36,706 nucleotides of DNA from Candidatus Dojkabacteria bacterium (GCA_028696515.1 JAQVGX010000004.1:1-36706); one strand, 5' to 3'; counted from the stretch's first letter, positions 1 through 8,244 are shown. The notes: a model not told the origin generated them from the letters alone. Made by a program: numbers and translations.

Positions 1-789
1 GGCAGGGGCTGTATAAACAGGTGCTTGTGCAATTTGTTTTAAATCGACCCCTTGTTTTCTCAGTTGTAATATTACTCTGATTCTTGCACTATCAAAACTT
101 TCCCATACTTTATATTGGGTGCCGTAGAGTTCCCTTGCTACAGATCGAGCTTCTCTTCTGAGTGTTCTTTTTAAATTTCTTTTGTATCTTTCACTTTTTT
201 GAGAGAACGTGCTTTCTACTTGCTGATCGATTGTCTGTCTAGCCTGATCCATGAAGTCAGCAGCTGTAGTATAGTTCCAGGCAACATCATACATAGCCCT
301 TTCTCCAGATTTCTCCCAGCTTTGCTGATCAATAAATGAAGATCCTTTTCCGGTCATGAGGCCAATTATGTTTCTTCTTCTAAAGTGTCGTGGAGCACTC
401 CCAGAGAAGAATTTTTTTTGTGCTAAGTGTGCCCACGCTCCAGTACGTAGATCTCCTCGTGTGTCTGGTGTAATTAGCGGAAGCCGAGTTGAGACCGCAG
501 TTAGGACATATCTGATCATATGCCTACTCATCTCTGGAGATGCTAGAACTCTCAAGAAATTAACATAATCTGTGTCTGTAATGTGGGCTTCAGGGTTCTG
601 TATGTGAAATGTATCAAATAGTTGGGGACCAAGATTGCCATGTGTTCTCGTTCTAAAGGAATCGGGGATATCCGGCAAGGGGCCATTGCCAACCATGCCT
701 AAGTAAAAGGAAGCCCCTCGGAAAATACGTCTATGCTTTAAAAGAAACTTTGTTTTATCAAGAAGATTTACTGCCTGTTCCACTTCCAT
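1..789 (-). CDS. Hypothetical protein, 3' end outside window
   Basis: An uninterrupted reading frame of 263 codons runs from an ATG at 789 leftward to the window edge with no stop, so the C-terminus is missing. The protein begins MEVEQAVNLLDKTKF, is rich in Arg, Lys and Gln, and shows no signal peptide or membrane segment in the visible part. The segment from about residue 180 is strongly basic and probably helical (SERYKRNLKRTLRREARS). I recognise no family. The ATG is favoured because an extended -10 box (TGATATAAT) lies about 35 nt upstream. It belongs to a block of unrecognised genes reaching to about 7 kb. That it is coding is supported by length and promoter; function is unknown. Confidence 0.7.
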   Translation of the reverse strand, partial: MEVEQAVNLLDKTKFLLKHRRIFRGASFYLGMVGNGPLPDIPDSFRTRTHGNLGPQLFDTFHIQNPEAHITDTDYVNFLRVLASPEMSRHMIRYVLTAVSTRLPLITPDTRGDLRTGAWAHLAQKKFFSGSAPRHFRRRNIIGLMTGKGSSFIDQQSWEKSGERAMYDVAWNYTTAADFMDQARQTIDQQVESTFSQKSERYKRNLKRTLRREARSVARELYGTQYKVWESFDSARIRVILQLRKQGVDLKQIAQAPVYTAPA

Positions 790-1182
790 TGTTATATTTT
801 TATAACAGTATATATACTAGTGGATTATATCATTTCAATTCGTTTTTCTCTAATGTCTGTAGAGGTTGTGTACATATTTCGCATGTGGTGTCTACGAATT
901 ACGGAACATAAAGGTATCCTCAAGCCCAGGCTTTCATGCAGTCTTCTCTTATTACATTGCTTTACGAACTTATTAAGAACCTGTTGCAGACATTTGTTAT
1001 TTGAGGGTTTTTAATCTTGCTGTTGTTTAGATACCATTATTTGTGGTGCGATTCGCAACACGCAATCATTGATATTGTATCGTCCCACTGTGCAATATTT
1101 ATCCCAACTTATTCAATACAAGTCTTTGTTGAAAAAGGTTAAAAATGGATAGCTTCTTTAATTTGGATTTGTGCACAGCCAG
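790..1182. other. Intergenic, no gene seen
   Basis: About 390 nt between two minus-strand genes. Apart from the extended -10 promoter near 824-832 I see no convincing gene, RNA or strong hairpin. A 64-codon plus-strand frame at 820-1014 has an unusual Cys/Leu-rich composition, no ribosome binding site, and starts on top of the minus-strand promoter. It is not annotated. Confidence 0.5.
824..832 (-). promoter_or_regulatory. Extended -10 promoter for the gene ending at the left edge
   Basis: Read on the minus strand this is TGATATAAT, a perfect -10 hexamer preceded by the TG of an extended -10. No good -35 lies at 16-18 nt. It sits 35 nt before the ATG at 789. The same nonamer precedes several other genes here. 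Confidence 0.55.
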
Positions 1183-2160
1183 TTAAAGAATATGTTCCGG
1201 CTTCAGTTCAGGATAACCTCGGTAAATTAGTGAATTTCCTGTCTCTACTTGTTCAACAATGAAACGCTCACATTGATCAAAATCATAGCCGAGAGAGTGA
1301 AGCCATAGTAAGTCATAACATAAATCCATATCTCCAGAGAAATATCCTAGTGCAAATGCTCTTATCCCCCGGTTTCCACCAACGTTAGCCATTACATTAT
1401 AAGGAGATTTTATCCCTTTTACATTTTCAATACGTTCTCCCCAGATGCCAAATAATCTGTTGAAGTAAGGTTCGAACCTGACGAATAGAGCCATTTCTGG
1501 ATTCTCACTAATCCTTTTTCCGAGCTTTAACCCTTGGTCTGTATGCCCTGCCTTTACAAGGGCAAACCAAGCATCTCTTGTACCGAATCTCTCTATAATA
1601 TAACCAAAGGCCTGGTCTGAATCTACTAACTCCTGGGGCTTCTCCATTAATTCTTGTACAGTCGTGATGGCAAATGTAAGAGCGTTGTTTTGAGGCATTA
1701 ACTCAAGAGACTGTAGAATATGAATAGCTTCGTGCATGACTTGTCTTCTACTTCTTATGTTTGAATATTTCACATCAACTCCAAATATCGAATGGATTGT
1801 TCCAGCAGCGTCTGTTCCTGGGTTATCCCATTTCGCAAATTTGCTGCTCATTGCAACTAGACGATTAACAAGAGCCCCTCTTTCTTCAACTGGAATATGT
1901 CGAAGAAAAACATTAACTACAAAAACATATTGTTCTTGTATTATAGTGTGCTCTTCTTCAGTTAATGAGCCGGTAAAAGTCTCTCGCACCCATTCACCTA
2001 TAATTTTTGCCCTATCCACTATTGGTTGTACCCATTTTGGGTATTTTTTTTCTTTTTTCTTCATTTCAGGAGGTAAACCAATTTCTGAGAGTGGAACTGT
2101 TCGGCGAGGGTTTCCGTAATTTATTAGAGAAGGAGAGCGAAAGGCTTGTTCATTGTACAT
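1183..2160 (-). CDS. Hypothetical protein with HExxH zinc-protease motif
   Basis: A 325-residue protein without signal peptide or membrane segment, so probably cytoplasmic. Residues 143-147 read HEAIH within a helix-like stretch (RRQVMHEAIHILQSL), the HExxH signature of zincin metallopeptidases, where the two His bind zinc and Glu is the general base. A third ligand is not obvious; Glu residues near 165-175 (QELMEKPQE) are candidates. The family is not one I can name. The ATG at 2160 is preceded by a TTGAGA/TATAAT promoter, which supports the start. The motif is seen; peptidase activity is inferred. HExxH also occurs by chance, so a non-enzymatic protein remains possible. Confidence 0.75.
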   Translation of the reverse strand: MYNEQAFRSPSLINYGNPRRTVPLSEIGLPPEMKKKEKKYPKWVQPIVDRAKIIGEWVRETFTGSLTEEEHTIIQEQYVFVVNVFLRHIPVEERGALVNRLVAMSSKFAKWDNPGTDAAGTIHSIFGVDVKYSNIRSRRQVMHEAIHILQSLELMPQNNALTFAITTVQELMEKPQELVDSDQAFGYIIERFGTRDAWFALVKAGHTDQGLKLGKRISENPEMALFVRFEPYFNRLFGIWGERIENVKGIKSPYNVMANVGGNRGIRAFALGYFSGDMDLCYDLLWLHSLGYDFDQCERFIVEQVETGNSLIYRGYPELKPEHIL

Positions 2161-2190
2161 ATACAGTGCAACGATGAGATAATTGATTAT

Positions 2191-2218
2191 ATTATACTAT
2201 AAAATCAATGTCTCTCAA
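2191..2218 (-). promoter_or_regulatory. Promoter of the HExxH protein gene
   Basis: On the minus strand, TTGAGA (2213-2218), a 16-nt spacer and TATAAT (2191-2196), about 30 nt before the ATG at 2160. An alternative overlapping AT-rich -10 follows immediately. Confidence 0.5.
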
Positions 2219-2322
2219 ATGAAATGAAGCATCTCTCAATAAATAATAATTTATCCGTTGCATTTCATAACTTGCAGTTATTGCGTTTTAGTATGTGTAG
2301 GGTTACTCTAACCAATTCCTTT

Positions 2323-2331
2323 TGATATAAT
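2323..2331 (+). promoter_or_regulatory. Extended -10 promoter
   Basis: TGATATAAT, identical to the extended -10 seen before several other genes. It lies about 20 nt before the ATG at 2352, giving a very short leader. Confidence 0.5.
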
Positions 2332-2351
2332 AATGGCGAGCGATAACAAAT

Positions 2352-2900
2352 ATGTCAGAAGTACCATTTGATCCAGAAATAGTGAAAAGGAAAAAGCGTG
2401 ATACTGTGCCACTAGTGCCGGCACGTGAAACCTTGCCGGCTTCTTCTGCTGTTGAATTAGTTGCTGTGCCAGCTTCTGATTCAGATAAAGATCAAGTTCC
2501 TCCTGCTGAGGTAGAAGCGACTAGATCTATTCCTGAGACAGGTTCAGCCGTACCTATAGTGAATGAACCTATTAGACTCCCCGAATATATGCAAGCTAAT
2601 ACTTTCTTTGTTAGGGATCCAAATGGAGAAGTTCTTGAAGTTACAGATCCACGAGAGTTTACTCCAGAAATGATGCAGGCCTTAGAAAGAACAACCTTTA
2701 CAATTCACTATACTAGAGATATCGCTGTATCACGGATAGATTCAAGCAATGACCGGTTCTTTGCAAAACAAATAATCGGTGGAGCAAGAAAAGAGGTTAT
2801 TTTGTTCGTAGATAGAACTGAAAGGGTAGGGTGGGTTATGTATCTGGGAGCCAGAGGACAGCTCCTTTGTTATAGATCGCAATGTGTCTGTGAGAGTTGA
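2352..2900 (+). CDS. Hypothetical protein, possible N-terminal part of a frameshifted gene
   Basis: A 182-codon frame with a clear promoter and ATG. Residues about 20-75 are a low-complexity Pro/Ala/Glu/Val-rich stretch, probably disordered, followed by a compact-looking segment (residues 80-165) with no family I recognise. The last residues (CYRSQCVCES) look unlike the rest. The next gene begins inside this one in the +1 frame, which is open from 2830 onward and reads naturally there (SSFVIDRNVSVRVDF). A +1 frameshift between about 2850 and 2880 would fuse both into one protein of roughly 320 residues. A sequencing error, a real mutation or programmed slippage cannot be told apart here. Confidence 0.65.
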   Translation: MSEVPFDPEIVKRKKRDTVPLVPARETLPASSAVELVAVPASDSDKDQVPPAEVEATRSIPETGSAVPIVNEPIRLPEYMQANTFFVRDPNGEVLEVTDPREFTPEMMQALERTTFTIHYTRDIAVSRIDSSNDRFFAKQIIGGARKEVILFVDRTERVGWVMYLGARGQLLCYRSQCVCES

Positions 2901-3324
2901 TTTTACATACGAAGCTGTTCAACCCAAGTTAGATCAGAGGATAAAAGGCGTACACAGGTATCTGCCTGAATTTAGAGGGGCAGATATCGGAGTATTACCT
3001 AGTGACTTGGTCGAAGATAACTATTTAGCAATAATAGCAGATGGGTTGTTGTCTCTTCCTTATCGGGCAGTTGGATGGCTGGTATATGCTCTCAAGGCTG
3101 GATCTCTAGATTTTCTTGATCGGAAAGAGGATCATACAGGCAACAGGGGGTTCTGTATGTGGAACAAGAGACCGTATAAAGGTTTACTATCTTCAGTACC
3201 GATATTAAGATTCAAATGGTATAAATTGGGAAATGCTTTGCAAAGATTATTGCCTTTTAAAAGGATTCTCCTTCCGGGAATAAGTTGGGTAAGCTATGAA
3301 GAGATAGAGTTAAGTGCAGGGTAA
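2884..3324 (+). CDS. Hypothetical protein, possible C-terminal part of a frameshifted gene
   Basis: A 146-codon frame starting at a GTG that overlaps the preceding gene by 17 nt. It has no Shine-Dalgarno sequence, and its frame stays open back to 2830. That favours the idea that it is the continuation of the upstream gene after a +1 shift, not an independent cistron; translational coupling is the alternative. The protein has a mildly hydrophobic centre (LLSLPYRAVGWLVYAL) and a basic C-terminal part rich in Lys, Arg and Trp. No family is recognised. It ends one nucleotide before the stop of the convergent minus-strand gene. Confidence 0.6.
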   Translation: MSVRVDFTYEAVQPKLDQRIKGVHRYLPEFRGADIGVLPSDLVEDNYLAIIADGLLSLPYRAVGWLVYALKAGSLDFLDRKEDHTGNRGFCMWNKRPYKGLLSSVPILRFKWYKLGNALQRLLPFKRILLPGISWVSYEEIELSAG

Positions 3325-3325
3325 C

Positions 3326-3937
3326 CTACAGTCTCTCGGCTGTAATCCTCAATTGTTCCATTGTTTTCCAAGTCTCTGCTTGATTAGCTCCATAAAGATT
3401 CTCTGCTATAGTAGAGATCCTTCTCTGATTTCCCCTTGGTATTTGGTGTCTTACTCGCTCAACGGCAGATAAAAACTGGCCAATTGTCGGGTAACTTTTC
3501 AGAATTGCTTCCGTAATACTCCCGCTATCGTCTGTATGGACGAGTTTCAATATGGGCAGGTTTTTTTCTATTTCTACCATTTTTGCAGTGCTTGCTACAG
3601 CTCTATAGTGGGCGCTATCCTTTGGAAGTTGGTCTGGTCTAGCTACTAGTTTTAGGATAAGGTTGCTTGCTATAGAGTATAATTCTCTGTTTTGAAGAAC
3701 TCTTATTGCAGATTCAACGGTTCTTTGTGAAAGAAGATCTGCTGATGGAATGGGTGACAACATATTTGGTGCAAGAGTATCTACTCCTGGTTCTAGGCTT
3801 GCTAAACAATAGGTTAACGCTCTTTCATACGGAGAAAGATTCTCGGGCTGCATTCGGCTCAAAGCTTTTTCGTAATCCTCAAGTCTTCGAGCTGCGGGAG
3901 CTCCTACAGCACTCCATACTGTATCTAAATCTATCAT
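3326..3937 (-). CDS. Hypothetical helical protein coupled to the YhaM-like gene
   Basis: Encodes about 203 residues if started at the ATG at 3937, which lies two nucleotides after the TAA of the upstream exonuclease gene (TAAGTATG). A longer frame starts at 3979 but overlaps that gene, so the coupled ATG is preferred. The protein looks all-helical and soluble (YEKALSRMQPENLSPYERAL and ASNLILKLVARPDQ), resembling TPR-like or other helical-repeat proteins, but I cannot assign a family. The tight spacing suggests co-transcription and translational coupling with the nuclease, so a role in RNA or DNA processing is possible; this is inference from context only. Confidence 0.65.
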   Translation of the reverse strand: MIDLDTVWSAVGAPAARRLEDYEKALSRMQPENLSPYERALTYCLASLEPGVDTLAPNMLSPIPSADLLSQRTVESAIRVLQNRELYSIASNLILKLVARPDQLPKDSAHYRAVASTAKMVEIEKNLPILKLVHTDDSGSITEAILKSYPTIGQFLSAVERVRHQIPRGNQRRISTIAENLYGANQAETWKTMEQLRITAERL

Positions 3938-3939
3938 AC

Positions 3940-4881
3940 TTAATCCAAATAAACCTGTGTTCCTATCCACTTTTGCCACTCGGAAAATCCTGGGTCTCTG
4001 CCTTCGCCAAGCTTGATCGCTTTTTGAAACTGGCGGATCTGGCTTGAGGCATGATCCGTGAAGTGAACTATAGCAGCTTCGATAGTGGCTGGTTTAATAG
4101 GAGAGCCATTCTCGAGCTCACCCTGATGAGAAATAATTATATGTTCAAGTTTCATCCATAAGTTCTCTGGAAACTCTTTCGGCAGGTGGTTCCGTACAAG
4201 ATCTATACCCAGAACCAAATGTCCGATTAGACGTCCTTTTATTGTCCGAATAATTGCTGTTTTCTTGAGAGCAAGCTCTTCCAATTTCCCAATGTCATGT
4301 AGGATTATTCCAGCTGTCACAAGGTCTTTATCTGCTTCAGGATAGCTTGTAAGAAGCGGTTCAGCCATGTGAAGCATTTCGAGTGTGTGCTCAAGCAATC
4401 CACCGACGAAATCATGATGTACTTTCTCTGCAGCCGGCGCTCTTTTGTATTTCTTTACCAAAACTGCATCGCCAAAAATATCTTTTAGCAGATTCTTGAG
4501 GTCCTTATTCTTGACTTCATCTATGACTGCCAGAAGCTCAGAGTACATCTTCTCCAGGTCCTTGTCAGTTGACTGAACAAGATCAGAAATATCGTAGTCT
4601 TCTGTCTTATCAAGCTTCTTGATGATCATCTGTAGCTGCTCATTGTATGACTGAATTTGCGCATCAATCTTGACTACATCTCCTGATTCCAAATTCTTGA
4701 TTCTGCAGTTTGGGAAATCATCCTGCCAGATTTTTGCTGAAACTTCACCGGTTCTATCTTGAAGAACCAATCGATAATAAGGGTTTTGAGCGCGGGTTTT
4801 ATGCATCTGGATCTCTTCAACGGAGAACACTTCGTCAGTTATGAAGTCTCCATCTTTGAGGTCTTTTACGAATATTTTCAT
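3940..4881 (-). CDS. yhaM: YhaM-family 3'-5' exoribonuclease (OB-fold plus HD domain)
   Basis: A 313-residue protein with the two-domain plan of YhaM/CBF1. An N-terminal OB-fold (about residues 5-95; FITDEVFSVEEI, YYRLVLQDRTGEVSAKIW) should bind single-stranded nucleic acid. A C-terminal HD phosphohydrolase domain follows (about 150-300) with metal-binding motifs LLEHTLEM, ILHDIGK and HIIISHQGE. YhaM degrades RNA and some DNA from the 3' end and helps finish mRNA turnover. The length matches the family (about 310-320). The leader between its promoter region and ATG contains an 8-nt-period repeat (4888-4944). The next gene on this strand starts two nucleotides after its stop. Confidence 0.9.
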   Translation of the reverse strand: MKIFVKDLKDGDFITDEVFSVEEIQMHKTRAQNPYYRLVLQDRTGEVSAKIWQDDFPNCRIKNLESGDVVKIDAQIQSYNEQLQMIIKKLDKTEDYDISDLVQSTDKDLEKMYSELLAVIDEVKNKDLKNLLKDIFGDAVLVKKYKRAPAAEKVHHDFVGGLLEHTLEMLHMAEPLLTSYPEADKDLVTAGIILHDIGKLEELALKKTAIIRTIKGRLIGHLVLGIDLVRNHLPKEFPENLWMKLEHIIISHQGELENGSPIKPATIEAAIVHFTDHASSQIRQFQKAIKLGEGRDPGFSEWQKWIGTQVYLD

Positions 4882-4887
4882 GATAGT

Positions 4888-4944
4888 AGATGATTAGATA
4901 AACAGAGAATTAAATAATTTAGATAAATAGATGAGTAGATAACT
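4888..4944. repeat. Degenerate 8-nt tandem repeat, AGATNNNT type
   Basis: About seven units in 8-nt register, the first four exact in spacing: AGATGATT, AGATAAAC, AGAGAATT, AAATAATT, then a 9-nt unit, then AGATGAGT and AGATAACT. It lies in the 5' untranslated region of the YhaM-like gene. The same unit type recurs at 25455-25575 and 25720-25775. Confidence 0.6.
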
Positions 4945-5033
4945 TTACTATTCAACTGTCCTTTGCATTATACTAGTATCTGTCTTTTAAGGGAATGCTT
5001 ATGCGGGGAATATGAAATGGACTTAGGCTCGTT

Positions 5034-5123
5034 AGCTTTTCAGCCTGTCGGCTTATCAGCTATTGCCTCTTGCAATCAAAATTCGTTAATCAGCTTATTA
5101 GCCTATCGGTCATTGGCCTATAG
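5034..5123. repeat. Degenerate 8-nt tandem repeat, (A/G)GCTTATC type
   Basis: Two runs in exact 8-nt register: AGCTTTTC, AGCCTGTC, GGCTTATC, AGCTATTG (5034-5065), and after a gap AGCTTATT, AGCCTATC, GGTCATTG, GCCTATAG (5092-5123). The same family occurs at 28061-28108 and inside the UvrA-like gene at 26653-26692. It lies in the spacer between divergent genes, directly before an extended -10 promoter. Confidence 0.65.
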
Positions 5124-5141
5124 AAAAATGGGGTGAGAGGG

Positions 5142-5150
5142 TGGTATAAT
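5142..5150 (+). promoter_or_regulatory. Extended -10 promoter
   Basis: TGGTATAAT, an extended -10 with a perfect hexamer, about 25 nt before the ATG at 5175. No -35 is visible at the usual distance; the upstream DNA is the 8-nt repeat. Confidence 0.5.
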
Positions 5151-5174
5151 TAGATTATTAAATTACTTGCTAAT

Positions 5175-6968
5175 ATGACGGAAGATCTCCAACCGCAACA
5201 GACAGGAAACCAGGGATGCAAAGGGTGGTTTTTGCATGGAGAAGTTGTTCTCATGGATAGTACTACAGCAGAGATCTCCAGAAAAGCAAGGGATATGGGT
5301 TCTAGTTTAGAGCACAACGATGAGATGCGGGAAAGATATAGTGTAAGAATAAAAGCAATACATGCTTTAGAGGCCCTTGTTGGCAAGTATGAAACTGCTG
5401 AAATACACGATCAAGACTTAAGAGATCTAATCCTAGATCCTATTGTTAGCTTTCTTGAGCGCTTTTATAGAGACCTAAAAGGTGTACAGCATTTTACTGC
5501 TGGCTACGAACGTGCCTGGGACAGGATAGAAAATATGAAGCCTGCTATGATAGCTGCCTTTACTGCTGCAATGTTTACAATAAGGTATGTTTCTCCTTGG
5601 AGAATGTTTCTTAGAGTACATTATACAAAAGATCAAAGGGAAGACGTTAGGGTTGCGAGAGTCGGTAAGATATTTGATAAGTGGATTGAGCATGTTGGAA
5701 AGGATGAAGAGAAAAATAATCTTAAAACCCTTTTTCTGAGATCAGCAAAACGCCGGGACGGACCAATACTTAGATGGGCTACCGGACAAGCCTACAGGGA
5801 ACAGGTGGACAGAGGTTTGAGAGCAGAATTAAAGGTCTGGGGAATAGATGTATCAGCAATAGAAAAAAGATTGAAAGAGGAGGCACAAGCAAGGGCAAAA
5901 GAACTAAGTACTGAAGAAAAAAAAGTAGAGCCAGATTATAGTTCAGTTCCAGAAGATAGAGGGAACGAAGTAGTTAGACAGTTACAATCTCTTGGAGGTG
6001 TGCTGGGAGATGGAACGCTAGCAGATCTGAAGAGTGTTAAGGATAAAGCAGAAGCTGAGGCTGAGAGACTCTATATTGTTGATAGATTAGGAATCCAATG
6101 GCAGAGGAAGGGAGTAATAAGCTACTTCGGAGCTCTGGGCATAAATATTAAGGGAATGGAAGAAGGAATAAGGAAGGAAAGAGTTCCCAGAAAGGATGCG
6201 TTTCCTAATGTACTTGGAGTAGGAGCTATCATGGTTACAGTTGCAGCAGGTGGTGCGGGCTCGGCATCTAGGACGGTTGCGACTACGGCTGTATCAATTT
6301 ATCCTGTCGGATTCGCTTGTGCGATTGGTGAAACACTACGGAAAACGCGCTATCAGCTAGGAAGAACATATGAAAGCATTGTGAGACAGGTTGTGGAAAA
6401 CGCAATAAATTCTTTGGAGCAAGGACAGGTCACTATATTGGACTGGAGAAGCGCGCGGGATAAATTACTAAACCCGGCCGAACTTATGCCTGCAGAAATA
6501 GCAAGTAAGGGCTTACTTAAAGAGGGGTACATAAGTGGGGTGATGTTTCTGGGAATAAGATATAATAATCGATTAAACGAAATGCAGAATGCTCAACGAT
6601 TATTGTCCTACCTACTTGGTGCATTATCAACTTGTGACTTGCGCAGAGACAAAGTGTCAGATGTCGATTTCCCTGAAATGAGGGATAGTGTGAGTGATGT
6701 AATAACTAACATTATTGGTAGTATGGCTAATGCAGACTTGGAGAAGTTGTACAGAATGATTGATAGTTTAGGCTCTCTCCTTAAAATGATAGAGGTGAGA
6801 GAATTCACTGCGGGGATGCCTCAGGTTTCAGGAGATTTATTACTAAAATTGGATGAGATAGTAGGTGCTATTGATGCAGATGGAGTTGATTCTATCGGAA
6901 TCCCTTCCATAAGGCTTCAAGAAGGGTTTGAGCTTGGAACAAGGACAGGACGGCTTCGACGGATCTAA
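5175..6968 (+). CDS. Large hypothetical protein with internal hydrophobic segment
   Basis: A 597-residue protein of no family I recognise. It is mostly charged and helical, with likely coiled-coil stretches around residues 220-300 (KRLKEEAQARAKELSTEEKK). One Ala/Gly/Val-rich hydrophobic segment at about 346-387 could span a membrane once or twice. The ATG at 5175 follows an extended -10 promoter by 25 nt but has no Shine-Dalgarno. An in-frame ATG at 5253 has a good one (GGAGAA, 9 nt upstream) and would remove 26 residues. The C-terminal third is again helical. It is part of the left block of unrecognised genes. Confidence 0.75.
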   Translation: MTEDLQPQQTGNQGCKGWFLHGEVVLMDSTTAEISRKARDMGSSLEHNDEMRERYSVRIKAIHALEALVGKYETAEIHDQDLRDLILDPIVSFLERFYRDLKGVQHFTAGYERAWDRIENMKPAMIAAFTAAMFTIRYVSPWRMFLRVHYTKDQREDVRVARVGKIFDKWIEHVGKDEEKNNLKTLFLRSAKRRDGPILRWATGQAYREQVDRGLRAELKVWGIDVSAIEKRLKEEAQARAKELSTEEKKVEPDYSSVPEDRGNEVVRQLQSLGGVLGDGTLADLKSVKDKAEAEAERLYIVDRLGIQWQRKGVISYFGALGINIKGMEEGIRKERVPRKDAFPNVLGVGAIMVTVAAGGAGSASRTVATTAVSIYPVGFACAIGETLRKTRYQLGRTYESIVRQVVENAINSLEQGQVTILDWRSARDKLLNPAELMPAEIASKGLLKEGYISGVMFLGIRYNNRLNEMQNAQRLLSYLLGALSTCDLRRDKVSDVDFPEMRDSVSDVITNIIGSMANADLEKLYRMIDSLGSLLKMIEVREFTAGMPQVSGDLLLKLDEIVGAIDADGVDSIGIPSIRLQEGFELGTRTGRLRRI

Positions 6969-7040
6969 AAATTGATTCATTAGACTTTATTTGTTCCCTA
7001 GTATATCATTTCCTTATAAGTATATTTTTATGTCATTCTT

Positions 7041-7346
7041 ATGCCACAACAAAAACTCAAAATAAATGTTGCTCAAGATAAAGTCGAAGCTAAGTATTCA
7101 GATTTTGCTATCATTGGCAAGAATGCCCTCGGCTTCAATCTCGATTTCGGACAGCGAATGCCAGGTGGACAGCAGGTGAATATCATCTCCCGCATCGCCA
7201 TGAGTCCTCAGCATGCAAAACTGTTTCTTGCTGTTCTCAGGCAGAATGTTGAGAAGTATGAAGAGGAACATGGAGAGATACGAACACCAAAGGCACCGGC
7301 ACATACGCCAAAAGAGGGCGGGATGATACACTTTACAAACAAGTAG
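7041..7346 (+). CDS. DUF3467 family protein
   Basis: A 101-residue protein matching the DUF3467 pattern: an N-terminal beta-rich segment (KYSDFAIIGKNALGFNLDFGQ), a central IISRIAMSPQHAKLFLAVLRQNVEKYEEEHGEI, and a flexible Pro/Lys-rich tail. The motif R-I-x-M-S-P-x-H-A-K is the family hallmark. The family is widespread in bacteria and archaea, is about 100 residues long and has no established function. It stands alone between the large hypothetical gene and the DUF948-like gene, about 70 nt after the former. The family call is from recognition of the pattern; a role is not inferred. Confidence 0.8.
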   Translation: MPQQKLKINVAQDKVEAKYSDFAIIGKNALGFNLDFGQRMPGGQQVNIISRIAMSPQHAKLFLAVLRQNVEKYEEEHGEIRTPKAPAHTPKEGGMIHFTNK

Positions 7347-7487
7347 CGAATAACCAACAGGTAACGGTGGAGCCGAAAAGCTGACAACCCAATAACTTGT
7401 CTTGTTATTATTAGTTGTTAAGTTAATCGGGTACATTGTTTATATACAAACTACAAACAACCGACATCTGATAACTAGCGTGCTCAT

Positions 7488-7518
7488 TTGACGTAAACAC
7501 CCCTCTGTGTCATACTAT
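7488..7518 (+). promoter_or_regulatory. Possible promoter for the DUF948-like/YtxH operon
   Basis: TTGACG (7488-7493), a 19-nt spacer and TACTAT (7513-7518), 29 nt before the ATG at 7548. The spacer is longer than ideal, so confidence is modest. Confidence 0.3.
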
Positions 7519-7547
7519 ATGATGTTTAATTTTCACAATATTTGAGA

Positions 7548-7898
7548 ATGGAAATCAATGAACTCTACAAACTAATTCTGGCTGTAACAATAGGAGGCAG
7601 TATAGTAACAGTCAGCATCTATATAGCGAAGTTACTCGCGGCTGTTACCGACAATATTAAAGATCTCAGAAAAACAGTACAAAATGTAGGAGTTATAACT
7701 GACGGTTTAATTGAGAATCAAAAAAGCCTGACGGCTGCTGTTGAAACTATCAGCAGAATAGTGAAAAAGGCTGAGGGTGCGGTTGATTCGATTACAAACA
7801 AGATCATCAAGCCGTTGAATACTATTTTTGCTATGTTGGGATCAGTAATAGCTTTATTGAAATCTCTTGGTCTTAAAGGTGCTAAAAAGAAAGATTAA
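7548..7898 (+). CDS. DUF948-like small membrane protein
   Basis: A 116-residue protein from the ATG at 7548; a TTG six nt earlier is less likely. The N-terminal hydrophobic segment (LILAVTIGGSIVTVSIYIAKLLAAV, about residues 7-32) is a membrane anchor. An amphipathic helical region follows with heptad-like spacing (DNIKDLRKTVQNVGVI...). A second weak hydrophobic stretch (IFAMLGSVIALLKSLGL) precedes a Lys-rich end. This resembles DUF948 proteins, which often neighbour YtxH genes, as here (next gene 26 nt downstream). Both are thought to act at the cell envelope or in general stress, but the function is not established. Confidence 0.65.
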   Translation: MEINELYKLILAVTIGGSIVTVSIYIAKLLAAVTDNIKDLRKTVQNVGVITDGLIENQKSLTAAVETISRIVKKAEGAVDSITNKIIKPLNTIFAMLGSVIALLKSLGLKGAKKKD

Positions 7899-7924
7899 TT
7901 TTATTTTTTATCTTCATTAAATCA

Positions 7925-8206
7925 ATGAGTACAAAAGAAAAAGGGACTATTCCGTTTCTCTCAGGAGTAATACTTGGTGCAGTAGTCGGTGGAGCCCTGG
8001 GAGTATTATTTGCTCCTGCTGAGGGCAAAGAAACCCGAAGGAAGATTGCTTTGAAGGGAAAAAAGGCCTTAAAGGAAGTAAAAGACAGCGCAGCTGAGGC
8101 TGGTAAGAAGATAAAACCAGCACTTGAAGGAATTCGTAAAGGTGTTGTCGAGAAAGTAGAAGATGTAAAAGAGGGATTCGAGAAGGGTATAAAGGTAACC
8201 AAGTAG
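7925..8206 (+). CDS. YtxH-like small membrane protein
   Basis: A 93-residue protein with the YtxH layout: a single glycine-rich membrane segment near the N-terminus (FLSGVILGAVVGGALGVLFAPAEG, residues 11-34) ending in the characteristic FAPxxGxxTR motif. A basic, Lys/Glu-rich amphipathic helix follows that probably lies along the membrane or binds other partners. YtxH proteins are linked to general stress responses in Bacillus; the molecular role is unknown. It follows the DUF948-like gene by 26 nt and probably shares its transcript. Thioredoxin follows 38 nt later. Confidence 0.8.
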   Translation: MSTKEKGTIPFLSGVILGAVVGGALGVLFAPAEGKETRRKIALKGKKALKEVKDSAAEAGKKIKPALEGIRKGVVEKVEDVKEGFEKGIKVTK

Positions 8207-8244
8207 TAATAGCCTGGCTGATTTAAATTGTTATAAGCGTTGTT

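Noticed and set aside
356-568. 70-codon plus-strand frame
   Set aside because: It is antisense to the longer minus-strand gene that runs to the left edge.
820-1014. 64-codon plus-strand frame
   Set aside because: No ribosome site, Cys/Leu-rich composition, and it starts on a minus-strand promoter.
7391-7409. AATAAC/GTTATT hairpin after the DUF3467 gene as terminator
   Set aside because: A six-pair AT-rich stem without a T-tract is too weak to call.
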